Of a stretch of DNA of 64,000 bases, positions 8,581 through 16,827 are shown in pieces. Under the pieces are notes generated by a model. That model searched no databases. It saw nothing but the letters and a program-made list of their open reading frames with translations, and was not told where the DNA came from. This DNA is from Lacipirellula limnantheis (GTDB lineage Bacteria > Planctomycetota > Planctomycetia > Pirellulales > Lacipirellulaceae): assembly GCF_007746075.1 (NCBI RefSeq), contig NZ_CP036339.1, positions 5,671,786-5,735,785 of the forward strand, in the 5' to 3' direction. The position numbers and the translations under genes were made by a program. Within the stretch, counting starts at the first letter, position 1; each line of letters begins with the position of its first letter.

Positions 8581-10200
8581 ATGCCCCTCACCAAGATCAC
8601 CGGCGGCAAGCTTTACGACCCAACCAACGGCGTTGATGGCGAGGTGCGCGATCTCTGGATCGAAGGCGGCCGAATCGTCTCCCCGCCCGCCGACCCCACA
8701 ATCCACCCCGCCCGCGTCATCAACGCTAGCGGCTTAGCGGTGATGCCCGGCGGCGTCGACATCCACTGCCACATCGCCGGCCCCGCCGCGAACGCCGCGC
8801 GGATCATCACCCCTGACCAACGTCGCGGCGAAGGCAACGTCCTCCGCCGCAGCGATCTCACCCGCAGCGGCACGCTCGGCTCGGTCCCCAGCACCTTCGC
8901 CACCGGCTACAAGTACGCCGGCCTCGGCTACACCACCGCGTTCGACGCCGCGATCGCCCCGCTCGGCTCTCGCCACGCTCACCTTGAATTCGCCGACACT
9001 CCCTGCATCGACAAAGGTTGTTTCATCCTCATGGGGAACAACCAGTACGCCCTCGAAGCCATCGAAGCGAACGACCCCGCGCGACTGCGGATGTTCATCG
9101 CGTGGCTCCTCGGCGCCACGAAGGGGTACGCCCCCAAGCTCGTGAACCCCGGCGGCGTCGAAGTTTGGAAGCAGTCCTCAACCGCCCGCGGCCATGGGCT
9201 CGACGATCCGATTCCCGGCTACAAGATCACCCCGCGCGCCGTCATCCGCGAGATTGTCGCCGCCGCCAACGACCTCGGCCTGCCCCACCCCGCGCACATC
9301 CACTGCAACCAGCTCGGCATGCCGGGCAACTGGCGCACCACGCTCGCCACGATGGAAGCAGTCGAGAGTCGCCGCGCGCACTTTGCCCACATCCAGTTCC
9401 ACAGCTACGGCGGCGGCGAGGGGGACGAGTTTAGCATGTCGAGCCGCGTCGCCGACCTGGCCGACTATGTGAACGCCCATCCCAACCTGACCGTCGACGT
9501 CGGACAGGTGATGTTCGGCGACGCCGTCGCAATGACCGCCGACGGCGCAGCCGGCTACTTCCTCCACAAACTCTACGGCAACCGCTGGTTCAATTGCGAC
9601 GTCGAAGTCGAAGCTGGCTGCGGCGTCACGCCGATCGAGTATCGCCGCAAGTCGATCGTCCACGCCCTGCAGTGGGCGATCGGCCTCGAGTGGTACTTGC
9701 TCGTCGACGATCCGTGGCAGGTGATGATGAGCACCGACCACCCTAACGGCGGCTCGTTCCTTGCGTATCCGCAGATCATCCGCCTGCTGATGGATCGCGA
9801 GTTCCGCCGCGCGGCGTTCGCCCGCTGCCCTGCCGCCGTCCGCGAGCGTTGCATTCTCGGCGACCTCGACCGCGAGTACACGCTGAGCGAAATCGCCGTC
9901 ATCACCCGCTCCGGCCCCGCGCGAGCGCTCGGCCTCAAACAGAAAGGCCACCTCGGCGCCGGCGCCGACGCCGACGTGACGATCTACACGCCGAGCGAGA
10001 ACTATCAGGAGATGTTCGAGCTGCCGCGGATGGTGATCAAAGCGGGCGAGACGATCGTCGACCAAGGCGAGCTCCGCGCGACTCCCGACGGCGTCGCCCT
10101 GCACAACGCCCCCGCGTTCGACCAAGACCGGCTCCCCGCCCTGGAGTCGTGGTTCAACGACCATTACTCGTTGAAGATAAAGAACTACGCCCTGGCGTAG
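8581..10200 (+). CDS. fhcA: Formyltransferase/hydrolase complex subunit A (amidohydrolase, formylmethanofuran hydrolase)
   Basis: The protein has 539 residues and belongs to the metal-dependent amidohydrolases, matching FwdA/FhcA over its length. Seen are the metal-binding HCH at 62-64, the NPGG segment with candidate carboxylated lysine (K187, or K181 nearby), further metal histidines in AHIHCN (239-241) and HIQFH (270-274), and Asp386 in STDHPNGG. In the bacterial complex this subunit hydrolyses formyl-methylofuran to formate. The C-terminal part has the small beta-domain usual for amidohydrolases. It is transcribed in the same direction as fhcB but is separated by the opposed PAP2 gene and about 0.8 kb of repeats, so it needs its own promoter. 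Confidence 0.95.
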   Translation: MPLTKITGGKLYDPTNGVDGEVRDLWIEGGRIVSPPADPTIHPARVINASGLAVMPGGVDIHCHIAGPAANAARIITPDQRRGEGNVLRRSDLTRSGTLGSVPSTFATGYKYAGLGYTTAFDAAIAPLGSRHAHLEFADTPCIDKGCFILMGNNQYALEAIEANDPARLRMFIAWLLGATKGYAPKLVNPGGVEVWKQSSTARGHGLDDPIPGYKITPRAVIREIVAAANDLGLPHPAHIHCNQLGMPGNWRTTLATMEAVESRRAHFAHIQFHSYGGGEGDEFSMSSRVADLADYVNAHPNLTVDVGQVMFGDAVAMTADGAAGYFLHKLYGNRWFNCDVEVEAGCGVTPIEYRRKSIVHALQWAIGLEWYLLVDDPWQVMMSTDHPNGGSFLAYPQIIRLLMDREFRRAAFARCPAAVRERCILGDLDREYTLSEIAVITRSGPARALGLKQKGHLGAGADADVTIYTPSENYQEMFELPRMVIKAGETIVDQGELRATPDGVALHNAPAFDQDRLPALESWFNDHYSLKIKNYALA

Positions 10201-10215
10201 CTCCCTCACGTTTCG

Positions 10216-10349
10216 GATCTGTGGGATGCAGATCTGTGGGATGTAGATTTGCGGGATGTAGATTTGTGGGAGGCGTCTCCGACGCCTATACGGCGCCGCA
10301 ACAAGCCGCGGCCAGCAAACCGTCATCGGGGCCGGAGACCCCTCCCACA
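10216..10349. repeat. 15-bp tandem repeat joined to a GGGAGGCGTCTCCG inverted repeat
   Basis: Four near-identical 15-base units (GATCTGTGGGATGCA and variants) run from 10216 to about 10275. The last merges into TGTGGGAGGCGTCTCCG (10265-10281), which is mirrored with one mismatch at 10333-10349. A 12-base palindrome ACAGGGCCCTGT follows at 10434-10445 in the same gap before the FAS1 gene. Confidence 0.8.
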
Positions 10350-10516
10350 AGCGCCGCCAACTTCTCCTAGGCTGGTTTCTCGGAAATTAAAAACTTCCGA
10401 ATCCACCCCTAAGGCGACTCCGAACACTTCCACACAGGGCCCTGTTTTGTTGTAGACGAGTCGCCCACCCTGGGCGGCTCGGACCGATTGCTATCACCGC
10501 AAATGGAATCTCTACC

Positions 10517-11059
10517 ATGAAACTAGCCATGTATGCACTGTCGTTGGCGGCGTTTGCCGTCCTCACTCAACCCGCCCAGGCCGGCAAATGCTGGAAGAGC
10601 CAAGTCGCTCGGGCGCCACGGCACTACGTCGCCGCCGAGGCGGAAAAGCCCAAGACCATCGTTGAGACCGCGGCCGGGATCGAAGATTTCAGCACGCTGG
10701 TCGCGGCCGTGAAGGCAGGCGGACTGGTCGAAACGCTCTCCGGCAAGGGCCCGTTCACGGTCTTTGCTCCCACGAACGAAGCGTTCGCCAAGCTCCCCAA
10801 GGGCACCGTGGAAGATCTGCTGAAGCCTGAGAACAAGGAAAAGCTCGTTGCGATCCTGACCTACCACGTCGTCCCCGGCAACGTGATGGCCGCCGACGTC
10901 GTCAAGGTCAAGGAAGCCAAGACGGTTCAAGGGGGCAAGGTGAAGGTTACCGTCGACGGCGACGAGGTGATGATTGACAAGGCAAAGGTCTTGAAGACCG
11001 ACGTCGAATGCTCCAACGGCGTGATCCATGTCATTGACTCAGTCCTGCTGCCGAAATAG
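10517..11059 (+). CDS. Secreted fasciclin (FAS1) domain protein
   Basis: The protein has 180 residues. It has an N-terminal signal peptide with cleavage likely after Ala22 (QPAQA), then one FAS1 domain over about residues 47-178. The diagnostic blocks are [15 protein letters not shown] in the middle and the TYHVVPG and [14 protein letters not shown] segments at the end. FAS1 domains mediate adhesion or matrix and envelope interactions outside the cell. It is followed within 80 bp by an ECF sigma factor and an RskA-like anti-sigma, the same gene set in which mycobacterial SigK/RskA controls FAS1 proteins, so it is a plausible target of that sigma factor (inference). Confidence 0.93.
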   Translation: MKLAMYALSLAAFAVLTQPAQAGKCWKSQVARAPRHYVAAEAEKPKTIVETAAGIEDFSTLVAAVKAGGLVETLSGKGPFTVFAPTNEAFAKLPKGTVEDLLKPENKEKLVAILTYHVVPGNVMAADVVKVKEAKTVQGGKVKVTVDGDEVMIDKAKVLKTDVECSNGVIHVIDSVLLPK

Positions 11060-11138
11060 ATTGCGATGCGACCGGCACGGGGCGCGGCTTTCTCGCCCGC
11101 CCCGCCGCCGGGCCGTTTCTCAATTGAAGAGAGAGCCG

Positions 11139-11714
11139 TTGTCGGACCCCGTGAACAGCGTGATGGCCCGCGTCGCCTCCGGCGACCCCGCCGCCATGGA
11201 AGATTGCCTTGCCCGCTACGGCGGGCTCGTGTGGTCGCTCGCGCGCCGCTTTTCGCCGACCAACGCCGACGCGGAAGACGCCGTTCAGGAGGTCTTCATC
11301 GAGGTCTGGCGTCACGCCCAGCGCTACGATGAGTCGATCGCCTCGGAGCCGACGTTCATCGCGATGATCGCGCGCCGCCGCTTGATAGACCGCCAGCGCC
11401 GCCGCGACCGTCAACCGCAAACCACCGCCTGGGACGACACAACCCTTCCGCAGAGCGCTCGCGACCCCGCCGAGTGGCTGCAGGTTTGCGACGACGCCAA
11501 TCGAGCTCGCGAGAAAATGCAGGAGCTCTCGAGCGAACAGCAGCGCGTCTTGAAGCTCGCCTTGGAGGGGGGCTGTTCGCAGTCGGAAATCGCCGAAAGA
11601 CTTCAGCTGCCCCTTGGCACCGTCAAAACACACGCTCGTCGCGGGCTGATCAAACTCCGCGAACTGCTGGCCGCGAATGCCGACAAGCTCACCGGGAAAG
11701 GAGGCGTCGCATGA
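11139..11714 (+). CDS. ECF RNA polymerase sigma factor (SigK-like context)
   Basis: The protein has 191 residues from a TTG start preceded by GAAGAGAG; an ATG at 11163 is an alternative giving 183 residues. Region 2 spans about 25-95 (AEDAVQEVFIEVWRHAQRYD), and region 4 has a clear helix-turn-helix (CSQSEIAERLQLPLGTVKTH). It would recruit RNA polymerase to a small regulon. Its stop overlaps the start of the RskA-like gene by four bases (ATGA), indicating translational coupling to its inhibitor. Longer forms that start inside the FAS1 gene lack sigma-factor sequence and were not chosen. Confidence 0.9.
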   Translation: MSDPVNSVMARVASGDPAAMEDCLARYGGLVWSLARRFSPTNADAEDAVQEVFIEVWRHAQRYDESIASEPTFIAMIARRRLIDRQRRRDRQPQTTAWDDTTLPQSARDPAEWLQVCDDANRAREKMQELSSEQQRVLKLALEGGCSQSEIAERLQLPLGTVKTHARRGLIKLRELLAANADKLTGKGGVA

Positions 11715-12574
11715 GTAGCGGACCTTCTTCCCACGACCGTCGCCACGAACTCCTCGCCGACCGGGCCCTGTTTGGCCTGACCGCCGAGGAACTGCGCGAG
11801 CTCGAATTTCTGGGCGGCGACGATGCGGCCATCGACGAACTCGCGCTAACCGCCGCGGCGCTCGACCTTGGCCTGCATGGCCACGCGATGGCCCACGAAT
11901 CGCTGCCGGACCAGCTGCGGCAACGGACGCTTCAGGGAGTGCGGAAGGCTGTGGCAGAAGAGCGCAAGGCGCTGCCGTCGATCGTGCCCGGCTCAGTGGA
12001 ACGCCGCGTCGCTAACGAGCTCCCGCGTCGCGATTGGCTTGGCTGGGCGGTGGCGGCCGCGGCGCTGGCCGTGGCGGCGTTCTCGCTCGGCCGCCAACCA
12101 AATCTTGGCGACTTGTCGCCGTTCGACTTGAGATCGGAGCTACTGGCAGCGGCCAATCGCGATCCCGGCAGCGTCTTCCAAGCCGATTGGACCAAGACCG
12201 AAGACCCGGCCGCGAAGGCCGCCAGCGGCAAGGTCATTTGGTCGGACAAACTGCAGCGCGGCGTGATGGAATTTAGCGGCCTCGAGGCCAACGATCCGAA
12301 GCAGAATCAATATCAACTTTGGATCTTCGACGCCGATCGCCCCGAGGCGACCCCCGTCGACGGCGGCGTGTTCGATATTCCCGCCGGCCAAAAAGAAGTG
12401 GTCGTTCCCATCGATGCGCGACTGCCGATCACCAAGGCGACGCTCTTTGCCATCACGGTGGAGAAGCCGGGCGGCGTGGTCGTCTCCGACCGCAAGCGCC
12501 TGCCGCTGCTAGCTCCCGTGCCGAAGCCGGAGGATGCCGCCAAAGATCCGCCCGCAGCGGAATCGAACGAGTAG
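11711..12574 (+). CDS. RskA-type anti-sigma factor
   Basis: The protein has 287 residues. The N-terminal cytoplasmic part (1-105) includes an anti-sigma-like helical segment (LADRALFGLTAEELRELEFL). One membrane helix lies at about 109-127. The extracytoplasmic domain (about 140-270) matches the RskA C-terminal family, with QYQLWIFDADRPEATPVDGG and KATLFAITVEKPGG as the key blocks. It should hold the preceding sigma factor at the membrane until a signal triggers proteolysis. It starts within the sigma gene's stop codon. A REP-like element follows the gene. Confidence 0.92.
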   Translation: MSSGPSSHDRRHELLADRALFGLTAEELRELEFLGGDDAAIDELALTAAALDLGLHGHAMAHESLPDQLRQRTLQGVRKAVAEERKALPSIVPGSVERRVANELPRRDWLGWAVAAAALAVAAFSLGRQPNLGDLSPFDLRSELLAAANRDPGSVFQADWTKTEDPAAKAASGKVIWSDKLQRGVMEFSGLEANDPKQNQYQLWIFDADRPEATPVDGGVFDIPAGQKEVVVPIDARLPITKATLFAITVEKPGGVVVSDRKRLPLLAPVPKPEDAAKDPPAAESNE

Positions 12575-12590
12575 TAGCGCACACCCGCTT

Positions 12591-12677
12591 GCAGCCCCGG
12601 GCTCCGCCCGGGGGTCGGTTTCCATCGCGGTAGAGATCGTCGCGCGTGGTGCTACCCCCCGGCGGAGCCGGGGGCTG
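12591..12677. repeat. REP-like element, full copy
   Basis: The left hairpin is CCCCGGGCTCCGCCCGGGG (G-C at the variable stem position) and the right is CCCCCGGCGGAGCCGGGGG (C-G). The core includes CCATCGCGGTAG and GTGGTGCTACC. It lies between the anti-sigma gene and the convergent mobA. Confidence 0.88.
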
Positions 12678-12694
12678 AAAGTATTTTCTGCGCT

Positions 12695-13351
12695 CTAAAC
12701 GCCGCGATCATCATTCGATAGAAGCGCGAGCGCCGCTTGATACTCCTCCGGAGTATTACAACTCAGCAGCGTCCGCAATTCAGGATCGACGCGACGCAGC
12801 TGCTCCACCGGCAACTCCTTCAGCCGCATCCCCGGCGACCGCAGCGCCCCCTGAAGCGATGATCGCCCCCCGTCGCGATAGGCCCGCAACGTCGCCGCGC
12901 AACTCGGCCGGTAGACGGCGTTCAACGGGTAGAGCCGTTCGCCATCGCGTGGCACGGCAGCATCAATTCCAGACTCCAGCGCCGCGAAGAGCGCCCCGAC
13001 GAACGCCGGCTCCAACAACGGTACATCACATGCGGTGACGAATGCCGCCGCGACGTTAGTTGGCAGCGCCGCCAGTCCATCAACGAGAGCCGGCAACGGC
13101 CCTTGATCGGCTGCGCGGTCGCGAATGATCGTCGCCGCCCAGGGTAACGGCGGCAGATGCTGGTCTGCGGCGGCAACCAGCACGATCTGCTCCCGCGGCA
13201 CGCTCTCAGCCACCAGCCGCATCACGCGCGCCAGCATCGTCTCGTCGCCAAACGGCAATGACGCTTTGTCGCGCCCCATGCGTCGACTCCCGCCGCCGCA
13301 GAGGATGAGGGCGCCGCGGCGTGCTCGCTCGATTTCGTCGGCGGTGTTCAC
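12695..13351 (-). CDS. mobA: Molybdenum cofactor guanylyltransferase
   Basis: The protein has 218 residues. It has the nucleotidyltransferase signature LCGGGSRRMGRDKASLPFG (residues 17-35), including the G-x-S-x-R-M-G-x-D-K loop, and a TACDVPLL metal and nucleotide motif near the middle. MobA attaches GMP to molybdopterin to make the bis-MGD-type cofactor. It is divergent from fhcC with 77 bp between the starts, so the two may share a regulatory region. The pairing is notable because bacterial Fhc is not thought to use a molybdopterin. A MobA-like paralogue with another substrate (CTP-type) is less likely given the motif. Confidence 0.88.
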   Translation of the reverse strand: MNTADEIERARRGALILCGGGSRRMGRDKASLPFGDETMLARVMRLVAESVPREQIVLVAAADQHLPPLPWAATIIRDRAADQGPLPALVDGLAALPTNVAAAFVTACDVPLLEPAFVGALFAALESGIDAAVPRDGERLYPLNAVYRPSCAATLRAYRDGGRSSLQGALRSPGMRLKELPVEQLRRVDPELRTLLSCNTPEEYQAALALLSNDDRGV

Positions 13352-13376
13352 CAGCGCAGTCCGGCGGGAGAATCAC

Positions 13377-13382
13377 TATACT
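13377..13382 (+). promoter_or_regulatory. Possible -10 element (TATACT) upstream of fhcC
   Basis: TATACT lies 46 bp before the fhcC ATG, in the mobA/fhcC divergent gap. No good -35 box is present at 16-18 bp, so the call is tentative. Confidence 0.3.
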
Positions 13383-13428
13383 GGAGCGAGCGCCAATAGC
13401 TCGCTTCGCAGCCATCGCATTGTGTCCC

Positions 13429-14247
13429 ATGACGCTCCGATTGATCAATCGCGTCGACGATCAAATCCCCATTGAGATGCCGGGGCTGACGCCCGGCTTG
13501 CTCGCTAGGTTGTCGCTAGACGAGATTCGACGAATGCCGGTACGCCGGGGCAGCCGCGAGGTCCTGCTAGGCGACCTCTTCTTGGTCAATGGCGACCCCA
13601 CCGACGAAGAATGGATGGTGGCGGGCGATTGCCGCAACGTGCACGGTATGGGCAGCGGCAGCGGCTCCGGATCCATCGTCGTTCTCGGACCGATCGGCCC
13701 GCGCGCTGGGTTCGCCATGCGCGGCGGACGGATCGAAATCTGCGGCAACGCGGGAGATTGGCTCGGCGCCGAGATGCGCGGCGGCGTGATTCGCGTGCGC
13801 GGCACTGCCGGCTCGCACGTCGGCGCCGCGACGCCTGGCGCCAAGCGCGGTATGGCGGGGGGCACGATCCTCATCGACGGAAATGCGGGCGACGAAGTCG
13901 GAGTCCGGATGCGTCGCGGCCTGATCGCCGTCGCCGGTTCGGCCGGCGCGAACCTTGGCTTCCGCATGTTGGCCGGAACGATTCTGGTCTTCGGCAGTAC
14001 CGGCCCGCACGTCGGTATGGGAATGCGGCGCGGCACGATCGGCGTTTTCGGAAGCCCACCCCCGACGCTTCTCCCCACCTTCCAGTCCGGTTACCACGGC
14101 CCGCTGCCGATGTTGCGGATGCTGCAGCCGCAACTCGCGAGCGAGTCGTTCGCTCCGGAGCAGTTGTCACAACTGGCGACTGCCGTTGAACTCTTCCACG
14201 GCGACACGCTCCAACTCGGCCGCGGCGAAGTGCTGCTCGCGCAATAA
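13429..14247 (+). CDS. fhcC: Formyltransferase/hydrolase complex subunit C (formylmethanofuran dehydrogenase C-like)
   Basis: The protein has 272 residues from the ATG that begins MTLRLINRVDDQIPIEMPGL. The middle (about 65-200) is a repetitive right-handed beta-helix of the glutamate synthase alpha-subunit C-terminal type, with repeated G-x-x-G-x-x-M-R-x-G units such as GRIEICGNAGDWLGAEMRGG. FhcC is the structural subunit to which FhcD docks in the methylofuran formyltransferase/hydrolase complex. The C-terminal 50 residues are family-typical. It is divergent from mobA and separated from fhcA by the FAS1/sigma/anti-sigma trio. FhcD is not in this window. Confidence 0.93.
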   Translation: MTLRLINRVDDQIPIEMPGLTPGLLARLSLDEIRRMPVRRGSREVLLGDLFLVNGDPTDEEWMVAGDCRNVHGMGSGSGSGSIVVLGPIGPRAGFAMRGGRIEICGNAGDWLGAEMRGGVIRVRGTAGSHVGAATPGAKRGMAGGTILIDGNAGDEVGVRMRRGLIAVAGSAGANLGFRMLAGTILVFGSTGPHVGMGMRRGTIGVFGSPPPTLLPTFQSGYHGPLPMLRMLQPQLASESFAPEQLSQLATAVELFHGDTLQLGRGEVLLAQ

Positions 14248-14250
14248 TTC

Positions 14251-14336
14251 TAGCCCCTGGCTCCGCCAGGGGGTCGGCCTCCATTCCGATAGGCCATGTC
14301 CCACGGTGCGTTACCCCCTGGCGGAGCCAGGGGCTG
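14251..14336. repeat. REP-like element, full copy
   Basis: Left hairpin CCCCTGGCTCCGCCAGGGG and right hairpin CCCCTGGCGGAGCCAGGGG are exact reverse complements of each other. The T-A pair is at the variable position. The core is TCGGCCTCCATTCCGATAGG. It immediately follows the fhcC stop. Confidence 0.9.
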
Positions 14337-14394
14337 CGAGCGCATGTCAGATCAATCACTAGACAACTGCCGCAACCCTCGACATCATTCAGCG

Positions 14395-15783
14395 ATGATC
14401 ACGCTCGACTCTTCTCTTACGCCCCAATCGCTCCTCCCGGCGTGCGAGCGGCTCTGGTCGCTCGCGACGCCTAAGCTTCGCCGCATCGCCGCGCAGTTCC
14501 CTCACAACGCCCCTTCGCCCGTCATCACCCGCGCGGGTCGCTACGAACCGCAAGGCTGGACCGAGTGGACCCGCGGCTTTCAGTACGGCTCGGCGCTGCT
14601 CGCATTCGACGCCACGAACGACGCGGAGCTCCTCGCCATCGGCCGCGACGGCGCCCGCCGCGACATGGCGGCGCACGTGCTCCATTTCGGCGTTCACGAC
14701 CATGGGTTCAACAACGTCAGCACCTACGGCGCGATGCGGCGGTTGATCCTCGAAGGACGCCTGCCAAACGATGCAAACCAACTGGAATACTACGAGCTCG
14801 CCCTCAAAGCATCCGCCGCGGTCCAGGCGTCGCGCTGGAGCTCGATCGAGAGCAATGGCGGCCACATCTATTCGTTCAACGGCCCCCACTCGCTCTTCAG
14901 CGACACCATGCGTTCGCTCCGCGTGCTGGCGATCGGTCATCAACTCGGCGCCCAGGTTCGCGGCGAGAACGACGCCCCGATCAATCTCCTTGAGCGATTG
15001 GTGAAGCATGCCCGCGCAACTGCCTTGTACAACGTCTACTACGGCGAGGGGCGGGACGCCTACGACATCAGCGGCCGCGTCGCTCATGAGAGCATTTTCA
15101 ATGTGAACGACGGTCGCTATCGCTGCCCCAGCACGCAGCAAGGCTATTCGCCGTTCACCACCTGGACGCGCGGACTGGCGTGGGTGATCCTCGGCTATGC
15201 AGAACAACTCGAATTCCTCGACGCCTTGAGCGACGCCGATCTCGACCCTTTCGGCGGTCGCGGCGAAATTGAAGCCCTGATGGTTCGCGCGGCCACTGCG
15301 ACGTGCGACTTCTTCATCGAGCAAACGCCGACCGACGGCATCACGTACTGGGATACCGGCGCGCCTGGGTTGGTCCGCCTCGGCGACTATCTCGATCGTT
15401 CTGCCGATCCGCTGAACGCCCACGAACCAGTCGATAGTTCGGCGTCGGCGATTGCTTGCCAGGGGCTGCTGCGATTTGGCCGCCGCTTGCAAGAGCGGGG
15501 CGAATGCGAAGCCGGCGATCGCTATTGGCTGGCAGGACTCACGGCCCTCCGCTCGTTGCTACAAGAGCCCTATCTCGCCACCGATCCGCAGCACGACGGA
15601 ATCTTGCTGCACGCGATCTATCATCGGCCGCGGAACTGGGACTACACGCCGCCAGGTTCAATCGTTCCCCACGGCGAAGCCTGCATGTGGGGGGACTATC
15701 ATCTACTGGAGGCGGCTCTCTATGTTGAGCGCCTCGCCCGCAACCAACCCTACTACGCTTTTCACTTGCCGCTCGCGGCTTAG
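14395..15783 (+). CDS. GH88-type glycoside hydrolase (unsaturated glucuronyl hydrolase-like)
   Basis: The protein has 462 residues, an (alpha/alpha)6-barrel type. Recognisable blocks are TTWTRGLAWVILGYAEQLEF, DGITYWDTGAPG followed by PVDSSASAIACQGLL, and the C-terminal CMWGDYHLLEAAL, which match the family 88 unsaturated uronyl hydrolases. These remove an unsaturated uronic acid from oligosaccharides produced by polysaccharide lyases. No signal peptide is seen, so it acts on imported oligosaccharide. The ATG chosen starts the homologous region; upstream in-frame codons run into the REP-like element. An SDR gene follows 167 bp downstream and may act on the sugar product. Confidence 0.85.
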   Translation: MITLDSSLTPQSLLPACERLWSLATPKLRRIAAQFPHNAPSPVITRAGRYEPQGWTEWTRGFQYGSALLAFDATNDAELLAIGRDGARRDMAAHVLHFGVHDHGFNNVSTYGAMRRLILEGRLPNDANQLEYYELALKASAAVQASRWSSIESNGGHIYSFNGPHSLFSDTMRSLRVLAIGHQLGAQVRGENDAPINLLERLVKHARATALYNVYYGEGRDAYDISGRVAHESIFNVNDGRYRCPSTQQGYSPFTTWTRGLAWVILGYAEQLEFLDALSDADLDPFGGRGEIEALMVRAATATCDFFIEQTPTDGITYWDTGAPGLVRLGDYLDRSADPLNAHEPVDSSASAIACQGLLRFGRRLQERGECEAGDRYWLAGLTALRSLLQEPYLATDPQHDGILLHAIYHRPRNWDYTPPGSIVPHGEACMWGDYHLLEAALYVERLARNQPYYAFHLPLAA

Positions 15784-15791
15784 CCTTTCAC

Positions 15792-15896
15792 ATTGAACCG
15801 CCAAGGAAAGAATTCGGAACCGCGGATGAACGCCGATGAACGCAAATGAAGAAGGAGCTGATTTATCTGCGTTTGTTTGCATTCACCCGCGGCGCC
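15792..15896. repeat. Degenerate CGCCAAGG / ATGAACGC inverted repeat
   Basis: AACCGCCAAGGAAAGAATTC and two ATGAACGC words on the left are partly mirrored by CTGCGTTTGTTTGCATTC and ACCCGCGGCGCC on the right. It is a decayed relative of the element at 6824-6977 and lies between the GH88 and SDR genes. Confidence 0.65.
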
Positions 15897-15950
15897 AAAA
15901 GAGCAGTTCTTCGTCGTGCCCGTCGTGTCGTCGTGGTTCCATCCTGATTC

Positions 15951-16733
15951 ATGAACACTAACTCCACTAAAACCGCATTCGTCACCGGCGGGAGCCGCGG
16001 GATTGGCTTTGGCATCGCCCAGTCGCTCGCGGCTGAAGGCTGGCGATTGGCGATCAACGGCGTGCGAGCCGAGAACGACGTGCAGGAACCGCTCGCGCTG
16101 CTTCGTAAGTCGTCTCCCGAGGTGATCTACGTCCGCGGCGACGTTTCCAGCGCTGACGACCGCATCGCCTGCCTCGATGAAATTCGCGCAAAGTTCGGCC
16201 AACTGAATCTGCTCGTCAACAACGCCGGCATCGCCCCGCGTGTCCGCGCGGACATACTCGCAGCAACCGAAGAATCGTTCGATGAGATGATAGGCGTCAA
16301 TCTGAAAGGTCCCTACTTTCTGACCCAAGCAGTCGCAAAGTGGATGGCCGACCAGCGGGGCGCTGACGCCGCGTTCGACGGCTGCATCGTCAACATTTCG
16401 TCGATCTCCGCCGAAGTCGCCTCGATCAACCGCGGCGATTACTGCATGGCCCGCGCCGGCACGAGCATGGCGACCAAGCTGTGGGCGGTCCGCCTCGCCG
16501 AGTTTGGCGTTCGCGTCTACGAAATCCGGCCCGGCATCATCGCCACCGACATGACGGCCGGAGTGAAAGAGAAGTACGATCGCATGATCGCGGACGGCCT
16601 CACGCTCGAACGGCGATGGGGCCAGCCGGAAGACGTCGGCCGCGCCGTCGCGGCGCTGGCGCGCGGCGAGTTTCCTTATGCCACTGGCCAAGTCGTGAAC
16701 ATCGACGGCGGGATGATGATCGGGCGGCTGTAA
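15951..16733 (+). CDS. SDR-family oxidoreductase with Arg in place of the catalytic Lys
   Basis: The protein has 260 residues and is a classical short-chain dehydrogenase. It has TGGSRGIG (12-19) for NAD(P) binding, NNAG (89-92), serine in the NISSIS segment (148-152) and Tyr163. The expected YxxxK reads Y163-C-M-A-R167, the lysine codon being replaced by CGC. The C-terminal part has PGIIATDMT and the NIDGGMM end typical of FabG-like enzymes. Its neighbour is a GH88 hydrolase, which suggests a sugar or keto-acid substrate rather than fatty acid synthesis, as inference. Activity may be retained, altered or lost. Confidence 0.88.
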   Translation: MNTNSTKTAFVTGGSRGIGFGIAQSLAAEGWRLAINGVRAENDVQEPLALLRKSSPEVIYVRGDVSSADDRIACLDEIRAKFGQLNLLVNNAGIAPRVRADILAATEESFDEMIGVNLKGPYFLTQAVAKWMADQRGADAAFDGCIVNISSISAEVASINRGDYCMARAGTSMATKLWAVRLAEFGVRVYEIRPGIIATDMTAGVKEKYDRMIADGLTLERRWGQPEDVGRAVAALARGEFPYATGQVVNIDGGMMIGRL

Positions 16734-16827
16734 GACAAGCGCTTGCCTATTGGCGCGCGATAGGATCAGCAGCTGCGCCGCCTGACCGTCGAAAGCTAAT
16801 CGGAGACGGCAACCTCAAGCGCATGCT

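Noticed and set aside
14389-15492. A 367-residue minus-strand frame opposite the GH88 gene
   Set aside because: No family features; the plus-strand gene has clear GH88 blocks.
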